This document shows, in pieces, positions 1 to 11,700 of a stretch of DNA of 64,000 nucleotides (the stretch's first letter is position 1; each line of letters starts with the position of its first letter). Both the position numbers and the translations under genes were made by a program. The notes beneath the pieces are model-generated. The model had not been told where the DNA came from. It worked only from the letters and a program-made list of their open reading frames with translations, and did not search any database. Source of the DNA: Icerya purchasi (Eukaryota; Arthropoda; Insecta; Hemiptera; Monophlebidae); NCBI GenBank assembly GCA_039619475.1, contig CM077115.1, positions 59,836,864-59,900,863 of the forward strand. Direction: 5' to 3'.

Positions 1-537
1 ACACGAATCGAACGGCAATCACAAATATCAGACACGAATAACCAATGCGCTGCCGCTAACATAAGTGGAAGTTTATGATCCTGTGATGAGTGTTCAACAT
101 GTTCATAAATGGTGCCGTAAGTTCTGAGGAGGTAGAACGAGAATGTAGATGACGAGCAACGGAACAGCAGAACGTCTGTAATCTCAGACGAACTAGTGCG
201 AAAAATCGAATAAACTCTGCGATCCGATCACCGCCAAACCATTTTCGATCTTCTTTTTCTGAATGTGTCACTAGGTACCATGCAAAAAAATTCGAGACCA
301 ACGAGGAATTGGAAAATTTCGTTCTTACCTGGTTACAAAATTTGCCGGTAAGTTTCTACGAGGAAGGTATTTATAAGTTAATTTCTTGACTCGACAAATG
401 CTTACACTTAAACAGTGAATATGTGAAAAAGTAAATAAAAGTATGCTGAATTCAATGCAGGTGTTCGTTTTTTTCTAGCTTTATTAGTTTCAAAAATAAA
501 AAATAGGGAACCTTACTTTTTGAACGGCTCTCGTATA
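1..537 (+). mobile_element. Tc1/mariner transposon, 3' part, internally deleted
   Basis: Two parts of a mariner transposase are readable on the + strand. Around 83-140 a helix-turn-helix segment reads SVQHVHKWCRKF. At about 287-447 the C-terminal end reads KKFETNEELENF, then VSFYEEGIYKL, then LDKCL and SEYVKK before a stop, with one in-frame stop inside. That is the usual end of mariner transposases. The DDE catalytic core between the two parts is missing, so the copy is deleted and non-functional. Downstream, GAACCTTACTTTTTGAAC near 509-526 followed by CTCGTATA resembles a mariner terminal inverted repeat ending at a TA target. The left terminus lies outside the window. Several stops and frameshifts mark it as old. 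Confidence 0.75.
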
Positions 538-1198
538 TACTTGGGTATTTAGGCTACTCTTTAAAAGGCCGTAACGCAAAAACTATTTGAGATATATACT
601 TAAAATTTTAGTAAGTTATTTTTAAAAGTATAAGCTATCGAAAAATGCAAGAAACAAAAAATCGATTTTTTGAAAGTTTTACACTAGTGGTGCCTCTTAA
701 GCTCATATAAAGGGTTCTAATATAATTTTAATGCTCTCGGAAAAGCGATCCCTTCCTCCCGGATCCAGATGTGTACATTGTATATAATTAATTAAAATAA
801 ACTCTTTTCATCCGCCTAGTGTTTTTATCAGCAAAAAAAAAAAAAAAAGAAATATGAAAAATTGACAAAATTTTGAAAAGAAAAGTAAAGAAGAATTTTA
901 CGAGATTAGAACTCTACCGGTATATGTTACGCAACTAGAAAATTAGTTATACCAGCTGTCGAAATGTGTGTCATCAGTTAGTAGATTATGCAACGAAGCA
1001 AATTTATTTGTTCGCTAAAATAATAAGTAATCCGGAAAAAATAAATAAAATAAATTACCTTTGCCTCGCAATGTTTGTTTTTGTTATTTCTTTTGTAAGA
1101 GAACGTTTCTTATAATAAAATCTATATGTAAAGTCGTATCCTGATTTTGTTGTTTTAAATATTTTGCAATTATCGAGCGCGTAATGTGCTAAGGCCTT
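538..1198. other. AT-rich intergenic DNA, nothing recognised
   Basis: No coding signal, RNA gene or clear repeat was recognised. The stretch has an A-run near 833-848 and runs up to the left arm of the inverted-repeat element. Confidence 0.5.
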
Positions 1199-1965
1199 GG
1201 TCACAATAGAACTGTATACGGCCGTATCGATCGATTTGTTTGCAGTCCATGTAGGTACCAGTGTGTTACCACGTTGGCACTGATCAAATAAATTCAAATT
1301 AATTTGTTTTTCAAGGAGTCCATATATTCGGTATTATATGTATTTGGTGTAAATATATTGATAACTTATAATTGTTATTAGTTTATTATTTATTTTTCAT
1401 TTTGTAATAGGAACCACACAGTTAATTGGTTTAATACAAGAAAAAAAAAGATGTGTTGTATATTACTTCGAAAATGTATTAATAGATTTATCCGCGATAA
1501 AGGAAAAAATTCATTTATATACCTCTGAAATAAATACAAGTCATTATTTCATGAAAATCAAAATTCCGTATACTGAACAAATAATTTTTAAACATTTATT
1601 TTTTGTGTAATTTTTATCTTTTCATTTTTCCAAATCAACCTTATCGTACATAATTACTCTTATATTCTCTTTTATAGGACATATATTAAGAGCACAATAA
1701 AAATGCTTGAAAAGGGGTTTGTTCATATTATGCTGTACGTAGTACATTACTCTAATTCAAGGGTATATTCAAAAATCGCAAAAACAAAAATGTTGTATGC
1801 AAAGCTAAAAACAACAATTTTAAAACTGATTTTTTTTTTTTTTTTTGCTGTAAAACAACTTTTGCTTTGATTTATCCCTGAAATAGAAAACAATTATTCG
1901 TCAAACGTTGATAGAAAAATAAATTTCGGAGATACTATTCGACTAAATACAGTTCTATTGTGACC
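1199..1965. mobile_element. Putative 767-bp TIR element (MITE-like)
   Basis: GGTCACAATAGAACTGTAT at 1199-1217 occurs as an exact reverse complement, ATACAGTTCTATTGTGACC, at 1947-1965. A 19-bp perfect inverted repeat 767 bp apart suggests terminal repeats of a small DNA transposon. No transposase is readable inside and I see no convincing target-site duplication outside the arms, so the true ends may differ. A short open frame on the - strand (1055-1297) crosses the left arm and is probably chance. Confidence 0.45.
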
Positions 1966-2529
1966 GCTACCTAAACCATTAAGAACGATAAATTTTTGAT
2001 TTCAGACATAATTTAAATTCTCGAAATATCGAAATGATTTGTAATTTCTTAATCAAAATTATTGAAAACATTTAGTATCTCACCAGTGAACGATATAATT
2101 ATCAGCGTAATAATTGTATGAGTAAACGGCTTTTTCGTAATAATTTTTTATAAAAACTTTTGAATAGAAGTTTAAATGTCTTTTGCCGAACAGAATTTAT
2201 TTCCATTACCTATAAAAATGCTAAAAAAGTGTATTTCATCGCAAAATGACATTTTTAGAGCATTGTTTAAAAGCATTTTTTTTTTTTTTTATTATTATAT
2301 ATAGCATAATTTAAATATGGCCATTGTTTACTTTTCCTTTTGGACAAAGGCAATATTTTGTACAATAAAATCTGACTTGAAAACTAGCTTTAATTCTGAA
2401 GTTCGCTATTCGCACAAAAGTATTTAGCGCGTAAGTATCCGTATGAAAAAAAACACTATTTTTTCTTCCATGATGGAGTAATTTTCAAAGATCCTACTTT
2501 AGAGATTCCTTTTCTGAACAAAGGAAATA
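1966..2529. other. AT-rich DNA, nothing recognised
   Basis: No coding or repeat structure beyond homopolymer runs (T-run near 2277-2291). Confidence 0.5.
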
Positions 2530-2628
2530 AAGTGGGGTTTCATCATCATTATTGTTGCAGCTCCCAGTCGGGAGGTTGCACGTTATGAACATTATAAATT
2601 CCTGTGTCTGGCTAATGAAGTGGGGTTT
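2530..2628 (-). mobile_element. 5'-truncated RTE-type LINE 3' end with target-site duplication
   Basis: An exact 11-bp direct repeat AAGTGGGGTTT (2530-2540 and 2618-2628) brackets a 77-bp insert at 2541-2617. Read on the - strand the insert contains CCCGACTGGGAGCTGCAACA and ends in AATAATGATGATG. Trinucleotide tails of the ATG/GAT kind instead of poly(A) are typical of RTE-clade LINEs. The insert carries no coding sequence, as expected for a severely 5'-truncated copy. Confidence 0.6.
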
Positions 2629-4240
2629 ACAAATATTAATTTTGTTAAAACAATAAAGTAGTCATTTACGTTGTTTTTTGTTTTTTTTTAAGAAAAAACA
2701 TCTTTAAAACGCTTACATAAAATATACTTTTTGATTACAAAAAAAGGTAAAGAAATGTTTACAATTTGCATTTCATTGATATTTCGGTAGATAAAAAATT
2801 AGAAAAAATATCGATTTATTCAAAGTTATGTATTTGATCAGTAGGTTTCGCCAGATTCACATTGTACAATGAGTAAGAATATAAAACATTCGTATTCTCT
2901 TAAATAAATCATTATTTGATACTGTAAAAAGAATAAATAATAAACGATGATTTTAAATAAAACGTGATTACACGCATATAGGCAATGTAAAGGACAAACG
3001 CAATAAAATAAATTTGTTTGCTTTTTTTTTTTTTTTTTTTTTATTTTTTTTTTTTTTTTAGTTTATTTTTTTTTGTAACCCTAAATATGTAATAATAAAA
3101 TACTAAATAAATTAAAATGATTAATTTGGGAAAATAAAAGAACTCTTCATTCCTGTTTAGTTTTTTATAAATTCAATGTGTGTGTATGCGTTTGTGCGTG
3201 TGTTCATGCGAATGTATTTGTATATACAGTATATTGATACGACCATCATACTTCAGCTAGATTGAGAAAACTGGCTAAATGGGTAATACCGGGGAAAAAA
3301 GAAAAACAAAAAAAAAAAACTAGTCTTTATTCCGATAGGCCATCTTGATATGACTTTTCATCTTCAGTACCACTACAATAGCTGTGTTAAAAGTAACTTT
3401 AAACTTTGCACAACAAAATCATCGAGCTCTTGAAACGTAAAATTCTTTAATGTCAGTACGATTCAAGTCCCCGAAACAGTTAAATTGAATAAAAATAATA
3501 TATTGACATTTTTACTAGTATGATGAGATTTTAGCAGGATCGCGTCGAGGGAGCATGTTCGTACATCTCTAAACGTACATTATTAGCAGTGACATCTCGT
3601 CGACTTAAATGTACACATCCCCGCGCATCACAATGGTTATTCTGGTCTAAGCTGCACCGACCAGAACAACCACACTAACACACGTCATCATCACAAGTTG
3701 TGCAAGTAAATCTAAGCAACCGCATCAGATCTAACTTAGCCGATACTACCCAAGATTGTGAAACTACACGAATACGTCTTTGAAGTTGTTAAACACCCTT
3801 TTAAAAATTCTCTTAATTTTAAGCAGTTATCCATCATTGTTGCTAAATAATATTTGAACAATTCAAATCATAAAGATATCGATGATTTTCGTATCAATAT
3901 ACACACACATATATATATATATATTTATATATTCTCTGTGCATTTTCGATTCTTAATTATTAGTTATTTGAACTGCGTCCAATAGTGCCTAATGATTGAC
4001 AATGTTTATGAGATTTAAAATTAACAAACATGAATTTGGAAAATATAATTTTTAGTATACAATATGGTCCATTGTTTTAAAAAACCTTCCGTTCTTTTTT
4101 TTATGATAAATCAGTACCGTGTTAATGCAGTGGATTACATTTATTATAATGAAGTTAGTGCCGTAAACTTTAAAAAATATAACAAACGCAAATCAAAATA
4201 CCCTAGGATCACATTTTTATGTAAATAAATGTAAAACATA
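2629..4240. other. AT-rich intergenic DNA with poly(T) tracts
   Basis: There are long T tracts at about 3023-3071 and a TA tract near 3905-3928. A short hairpin can be drawn at 3635-3671 (see findings). No gene recognised. Confidence 0.5.
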
Positions 4241-4249
4241 ATCGAACGT

Positions 4250-4506
4250 GATTAATAAATCGCCAGTTTTTATACGAGTGGAACTGCGCGCACAAAATAT
4301 AATCTTTATAAGTGGGGAATATCATCCGATAGCGATCGATGTGACTGCGGTGAAGTTCAAAACTATAATCATCTATTTACATGTCTCCTTAGCGGCAAAT
4401 ATGAACTTAGAAGCTTATACGGTGACGTTGATAATAACTCAATAAAATTTATAAAATATTTGGGACAAACTGTTGTGTATAGTCGACCGAACACACGAAT
4501 AATATA
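4250..4506 (+). mobile_element. Non-LTR retrotransposon, 3' end of pol
   Basis: The + strand frame through about 4265-4506 reads SGTARTKYNLYKWG, then SDSDRCDCGEVQNYNHLFTC, then SLYGDVDNNSIKFIKYLG before a stop. A Cys-rich CDCGE...H-FTC motif shortly before the stop is the usual C-terminal zinc-knuckle-like region of many LINE reverse transcriptases. The polymerase domain itself is absent, so this is a 5'-truncated relic. The reading frame is intact over this stretch, which suggests moderate age. The clade cannot be decided from the tail. Confidence 0.7.
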
Positions 4507-7500
4507 ATACGAAATTTATTACTTACTGGACTTTAAGGTTCTTCGGCGGTGGACACAAAATATCTATATAAAAAATAATTTATACATAACCGTTTTTTTT
4601 ATATGCATATTCTGTAAGACTGTTTTCGGCAAAAACCAAAAGAAAAAGTAATGTCACAAATTTAAAAAATATTGTTCACACATAAATGAAAAAAAATCGA
4701 CAGTAAATTTCGTCTAAAAAAAGGAATTGCCGGTTAACACGATTATCTTCTTACAATTCGCAAAATTCGTGACATCGTTTAATCAGTGGAAGCTCAAATT
4801 TAAACAGGAATTAATAATAATGAAGTTCAAATATTAATAATTATTCTTTTAACAGGTATGTTGAATGTAACTTTTGAATGATGATCCTAAATTAATTAAG
4901 ACCGGAAATTTTAACATGAAGCAGTAAGCGTAAACGTTTTTATGGCCAAAATTTGTGGCAGTTTTAAATTTTAAATAAGTTATTTTTCAGAATTTTTTTC
5001 GGCAAACCTTACATTTATATTCCTTCATGTAATCGAAAAGGTGCAGTTTAAAAGAGGCGCCTTATTCTAACGATACCTGCGTATTAACTGAAGTAAATCG
5101 AATTTAAATACATTTTCACAGGTACGCAAAGGGACTACTTATTATAAACATTGGCGATATATGTAGTAATATCACGATCATTCACCGATTTGTTGAAACT
5201 TTCGTCATAACTTTTAAATTCAAATACATGTTTCGAAATGTTTATGCGTTAGGTATAACAACAATGTGATTTCTGTTACGTACATATAAACACATGCTTC
5301 AACAAGTTGCGCATATTCAAATACTGTTACTTTAACATGGTTAATTTTTTATGCATATTTGATAAGTCTATGCATGTGAAATTTTTCTCGATAAATAACT
5401 GATTAATTACAACTACGGCATTAGTGGCTAATAAACTATAGCCGGTATCGTGAAAAAAATAATTAACAACCGCTGTTGTCAAAAAAAATAAAACCGTTTC
5501 TATCATTAATTTACAAACAGTAGACGGAACTTTTAGACGGTGCTAAAATAGGTTCCATTGAGGACAAAAATATTTAACGTTACTTTTCAGAAGTCTGCAA
5601 AAATATATCCGGCGAATAGGGTAATGTAATTATATTTAGATGTTGTATAGTTGCATTGTTGATAAAATCTTTTAAACTTATCGATGCGATGTTAACGTAT
5701 GTGAGGTTACGAGTATATATATTTATACTTTGTCTTTCCAATATTCCTGACTAGTAGACTCAAAATAAAAAAAAACAAAAAAGAGGCAAGAAAAACGTTC
5801 AGCGAAATTGTGAAAGTAATTATTATTATTTTAGAAACTTAGCCGACAATTGCAATGAAAGCGATGTTTTTCCATCCCAAATGGATAAAATAATTTTTAA
5901 AGAATTCAGCGAGTGAAAAGTGATAGCGATGGTGTCTGTAAAATAAAAACTTAATATTTAACATTCGAAAATATGATGAAAAAATAATTGGAAATTTAAT
6001 TTCAAAAGAAAAAAGAGTAGATATTTTACAAAAAACAATAATTTTCGTTTTTCAAATTTTTTAATCAATAAAAATTTAATATGTTTCGTTTATATCTATT
6101 TTTTGTATATTATTAAAAAAAAAAAAAAAATTATAAATGATATTAAGCTAATAAAAATTCAGTTTACAAAGCAAACAAAAAAAAAAAAAGCAAATTTACA
6201 TCGTGCTTTTTTATTTTTCAAATTGCAATTTTAGATAAATTGTCGCGAACCACCACTAATGTATGTATATACATAGGGCGACATGCGGCAGTCTGACACA
6301 TTTTAAATAAACGAGTATTCAATTAATTTTCAACTTTAAAAAATAATTTATTAGGAAGTAAAGGTTAACGTATAAAAAAAGTCTTTTACTGAAATGAACA
6401 AAAATTAATACGCAGAATTCGAAATTCTCCAATTCCCGTGTATAAATCTTTAAAACTTGATTAAGGTAATTATTTAAAATTGCGTTCATTGACTTTTACT
6501 TCCGTGATAAAAGCTTTATTTTAAATTCGAAAATGATTCAGTACTTTTTGTTTAAAATATATCCAACTTCCGGGCGTTATCCTGTGTATAAATATATATT
6601 AATGACTATACCGTAGGCCGGGAATAATTTTTAAAAAAGAAAGTCTGCAACGTTTTCGCATCACGCTTAAAATAATAATGTTGATAATTCGTTTAACTGG
6701 AAACCAAATGTTAGTTTCCCCTTTGTCATTGTCGAAAATACCCAACAATTAAATTAAGTAAAATTGTTAAGAATAAAAATTTGTTTAGACAAAGATATCG
6801 TGTCAAATGTTTTTTTTTTTTTTTTTTTTATATTATTTTATTTTATTTTGCAACATCTATTTACAGAAACCTAGCATCTGTTAGGGAAGGTCCTTGGCGA
6901 AAATTCGAGGGATTGATTTTTTATTTATTAACCACTAAGTCACTTAGCTCCCCCTCCCCCGCGGTGGATTCCATTACATTTTTTGTCCCATGATTACGCC
7001 CCGTTACTTTCTATAAGGAGTAACAAAGGTTGAATGCCGTACAATTGCTAAGTTTTGTTTGTTTTTTTTCTTTAAATAAAAGACGAGTAAGTGAAAACGA
7101 TTTTTCTAAAAGAATTTTAAATGAAAAAAGATTAAAGGTCAAAGGGGCTTACCTTTTGCGAGATTCAAAAAGCAGAGTTTTATATATATATTTATTTATT
7201 TATGCATGTATATATATATACATATATATAATCATAGATATATTCCCCGAACAATATCATTTTACAGATTATAAAAGTATTGTAAATTGTAAAGTAGTAT
7301 GTATTATTATTACTTAACGGAATGATTGGTTCGAAGAATATTTAACCGAGAATAAAACATGTGTATATATACATTTTGACATGCAGCATGCCGAAGCCTT
7401 GAGGGTTACTTTTTTATTATATTTTTTACGTTAGTTTTTGCGTTTCATTTTAGCATTTCGACATTACCGGCGACACCAGAAATCGTTTCTAAGCAAATTA

Positions 7501-8520
7501 TATATCGCAAATCTAACTGAATATCGCAGAATTTATTTTTATTTGCCGCATTACTGATGATGCGCCCAGTTTATTCATAACAGGCCTATTTTAGATCGCT
7601 TAGTTTATGATTCGATAGATAATTTGCTTAAGAACGATTTTTAAAATAATTTTACTTAACTAAATGTTTATCCGTATCCGGTGTCATTGATTGGACGTCG
7701 TGTTGCATGATCCAAAATTTTCACGTACTGAACAAAATTTTCAATTTTTTTTTTTCTACTTTTAAAATACACCTGTTTTTATTTTCATTATTGTTATTTT
7801 TATTATTACTATCGTTATTTTTAATGCAAAGTGGTCGTGCCGTGTATTTCATATCAGCTATTTTATTTCAATTTTTCCGTATTACTATAAACGAAATAAT
7901 TACATATTGGCTGATTTTGAAAGCTAACGTAACTTTTCCGAGGGGTTTTTGTATGAAAAATATTGGCGTAATACTTTCAGTAAAAAGTAGTTAAAAAAAA
8001 AAAAATCCAATGAACCAAACTAAGCTTGTAATTTCAGCCATTATTTTACAATAAAAAATGCTCGTTTTTATCAGCCGTAGTTTTGCTGGCTATCTCAATT
8101 CATCCGAATTACTATTCGATTACTTTACTCGATTTTTCCTGTATTTTCAATTTCAAAAATATATAGGACCATTAATTAGCGGTTATCGAAGACTTTTCTA
8201 AACATGTGTCGGCTCCATTGAAAGATCATCGAGATCACCATCTTTTGACCTAGCGACATATTCAGCCTCAGTGTGCGAACAAATATATATTCCTTCGCAA
8301 ACAACTAGTGCAGCTGACTTCTATAAGTAAAAACCCGCGAATTTTGTCGATTTTTAAACATAATTCAACGGAAATCCGGGGAAAAGTTGAAACATTGTCA
8401 AAGTGTTTGTGTTGCTATGGATTTAAGTAAAGTGTTATTAGTAATAGAGCAAATACTAAATATAGAGTAGTAGTAGTAGTAGTAGTATGTTAAAAATCAT
8501 TAACTGTTAATCTCTTTCAG
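4507..8520. other. AT-rich DNA upstream of the first visible flippase exon
   Basis: I looked here for the missing N-terminal flippase exons (GETN motif, KLMxNSG, SIDRLxN) and did not find them. The stretch has A/T tracts and, at about 7125-7230, a diverged piece of the KVKGA/TA-tract repeat family described elsewhere. A (TAG)n tract lies at about 8466-8487 just before the first exon. It may be intron or 5' flank. Confidence 0.45.
7125..7230 (+). repeat. Diverged end of repeat family X (GC-rich end plus TA tract)
   Basis: The translation LKVKGAYLLRDSKSRVLYIY lines up with [21 protein letters not shown] near 45030-45100 and VRGVKGHSPLRG..GRVFIYIY near 62415-62480. In all three the block runs straight into a TA microsatellite. 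This is treated as shared repeat ancestry, not as a coding gene. Confidence 0.45.
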
Positions 8521-8732
8521 ATTGTACTGTTTCTCCTATCGATTTGTTTATTTTTTGCTTTGGCTTGCGGAATATGGGAAACGCAGGTTGGTGTACACTT
8601 TCAAATATACTTGCCGTGGGACTCGATCATCCCTACGGATACGTATATGGGTGCTTTAGTGATAGGAATTTTAGTGTTCTTTTCCTACGCCATTGTTTTA
8701 AATACCTTAGTACCAATATCCCTCTATGTAAG
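8521..8732 (+). CDS. ATP8B: ATP8B-like exon a: TM3-TM4 with PISL
   Basis: The acceptor is TCTCTTTCAG and the donor AG|GTGAGT. It starts in phase 0 and ends with two bases (AG) of a Ser codon. The translation includes [20 protein letters not shown] and [13 protein letters not shown]3, the lumenal loop and TM4 with the PISL motif are visible. PISL replaces the PEGLP of cation pumps and marks a P4-ATPase. This is the leftmost exon I can identify. Confidence 0.92.
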
Positions 8733-11700
8733 GTGAGTTATAAACCCTAATTTAGTGATTATTTATTGTTTCCTTTATTTTTGTCGTTGAAACTTAAATT
8801 ACTCTTCGCTTCTGTGTTTTTGTATATGTTACAATTAAAATGTTATCGCGCATGTGAATATAATTACGAGATCAGCTGTGTCGTCAACCGAAAAATTTAA
8901 TTGCTTTTACTTCCAGTCGGCCGCAGATAGTAACAATAATGCATGGTGCATGTAATTAATAACCTATCATAGTTGCTGGTAATTTGAAAAAATATATAAT
9001 AACTGTAAACACATACACACACACACGCACCACGCACATACATACTCGTAAAAGCGTATATTAAATGTTATCTTACGCTAGCTTTTCCGTTTTCCTTTTA
9101 TTTGAATTATATTACCGTAATTGTCGGTTTGTCACGTATTCGTAATTATAGTTATTCTCGTCTCTTTTTTAATTTCGATAATTAAATTATTGTTTGTGCG
9201 TGCGTACATATATATGGCGTGTATTCTAGACATGAAATTGCGGCGTAAATATTTAAAAGTAATAATAACAATAAAGCAATCGTATTTGAATAACGTTCGA
9301 CAAAAACAAAACAAACATGGTGTGCTTTTATGGTGAAATATTAATATTTATTTTTACATAATTATTTACTCCGAAACGGGTAACATTTAGGAGACTTGCG
9401 CGGTAATTATCGCTTGAAGTGTTCCGAAATTACGGATTAATATTTAGAATTTTTTCGCACGCTTCTCTTAATAATATTAAATGAAAAAAAGCTCTTCATT
9501 GCCCGTTTATCTGTGCGTAAGTGTTAACAAAAAATATAATACTTATATAAAGCTGTCTTGTGAGTCTTGTACTTCCCTGTTCAATGGAAGTTCTCCCGAA
9601 TAATTATGATACTAAAATCTGGAAAAGATGGCGCTAAGACCTCGTCATATCGTCCTATTTCACCTTGCCTGCTTTGGCCAAGCTACTAGAAACATTAATA
9701 TCTGTTATATTTGGGGAGAACAATTTCTTCCCCCAGCACACCGGTTTGGCTTTAGGAACGCGCACTCTACAGAACAGCAAGTACACAGAGTGGTAGAAAT
9801 AATAGAAGAGCGAATTGAAAACAAAAAGTATGATGAAGCTCTGTTTTTAGATATTACTAAAGCTTGCGATAAAATATGGCACGAATGAAAGCGGCCGTCC
9901 CCGAAAAATACTGTCTATTGTTAAAATATTATTAAGCTGATCGACAATTTCAAGTCAAGCATAATGAAGAATACTCGCAAATGTATCCTATTAATGCTGA
10001 AGTTCCCCAGCGAAGTGTATTGGGACTTCTTTTTTACAAGCCGTATGCAGCGGGGATCTTCCTATCGAGGAAAATGTGTAAATGGCCACAGTCGCTGATG
10101 ATACGATGATAATTGCTTCAAACAAAAAACCTTACAACTGCGGCTTTACAAAAAAAAAAAAAAAAAAAAAAAAAAACATTTTTCAATGGCCAAAGAAAAG
10201 ATAATTGGAAATAAACCCAGATAATTGTGTACATGTATCATTTTCGAATAAAAAAGGTCGTAACAATCAGATATAGTTTTAGGAAAGAACGTAGTTCCGA
10301 AAGGAAATCTTGGAGTATACTTAGACCGAACCCTTAATTAGAAATTTCGTTTTCAAAAGAAAAGAAAAGAAAAGAAAAGAGTTGGATCAGAAACTGAAAA
10401 AACTACACACTGGCACACTACAATCGCAACTGACTCTAAAGAACAGAGTTATTAATACAAAATGGTATTTAAACCGATATGGACCTATGCAACGCCGTTT
10501 TAGGGATGTGCGAGGAAAACTAATGGACTAACTATACAACGGTTTCAGAATAAAACACTTCGAATGATATATCGGATGATGGCACGGTATTTTACGAACG
10601 ACCTGATACAACATAGAGACCTGAAAATCTCCACGGTTGATGAAGTTATTGAAGAACAAGCTCAAAAACATCCGGAGAGTGTTGGCAGCTGCTTTTCCAG
10701 ATAAACCAGTTACGAGAAGATTGAAGAAAACTAAGGTTCATTAGTTTGCAAAAAATAGGGTAAAACACGTCGATAGAATGTGAACATGCAAGAGACCAAT
10801 TGTTTGATAGCCAACTAGGCTAGGTACAAATTAGCACGAATAAGTATGAGGGAAGGACTTATTTCTAAAGTTATTTCGGATTCGAGTTCATTTTCAGTTG
10901 TACCGTAACCGTGACACTTCCCATAGATCCAAGGAAGCGACCGAGTTTTAATGTATTTTAGTATATTTTAATTAAAAATTATAACTATTAAAAAGTACGT
11001 TATAATAAATCACGTCTTCTTTGTATTGCGAAATGGTGTGTTCATTAAAAAATTATGTAACCTTAAATTTTTGATGATTTTTCTCTTTACCGTTTAACAA
11101 TTATGTAATCTTCTTTAAAGATCAATCTAATTTAAGATTGTGTTAAAACAACGAATAAACATTTAATGAAAATAGCAACGAAATGTGGTTTGTTCGTATG
11201 CGAACTATGCATACACGTATTGTGTATTGTTAATTCAATGGTATCGTTACTCGTACCAAAAATTCTTCGGTAATGTTTCATTTCAGTTTACGAAACATTA
11301 AAATTACGATAAAACTTTTTTAAAGCGAAGAAAAAAAAAAGCTGCGTTTAATACTTTTTGACGAATGATTTCGAAAAGTACATAATCGATTAACATCTTA
11401 TTGGAGTATTGATGCTTTTTTGTTACACGCTGCGCAAAACATTAACGATAATGGCGCAGAAATGTTTCGAAAATAGAAATGCAATAGTTTCCCTAATGGA
11501 AAACTTGAAGGAAAAAAAATCTTTAGAACAAAAAAAAAAACCTTAATTGAATTTACTTATAATTTGTATGTCAAAAAAAGAGTTCTATTTTATTCGTTAG
11601 TGCGTGTTGTGTGACAACGCTTTCTCATCTATCAAAATCGAAGAACTATTAATTGATAGAATGGGCATATAAAAAACAAATCAAAGTGCTGTTAATTAAA

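Noticed and set aside
1055..1297. 80-codon - strand open frame
   Set aside because: Crosses the left arm of an inverted repeat, has no known motif and no splice or start context.
3014..3071. Long T tracts as a retrotransposon poly(A) tail
   Set aside because: No coding sequence or target duplication was seen beside them.
8544..8750. 68-codon + strand open frame starting at an ATG
   Set aside because: Shadow frame of flippase exon a. The correct frame gives the TM3-TM4/PISL sequence with matching splice sites.
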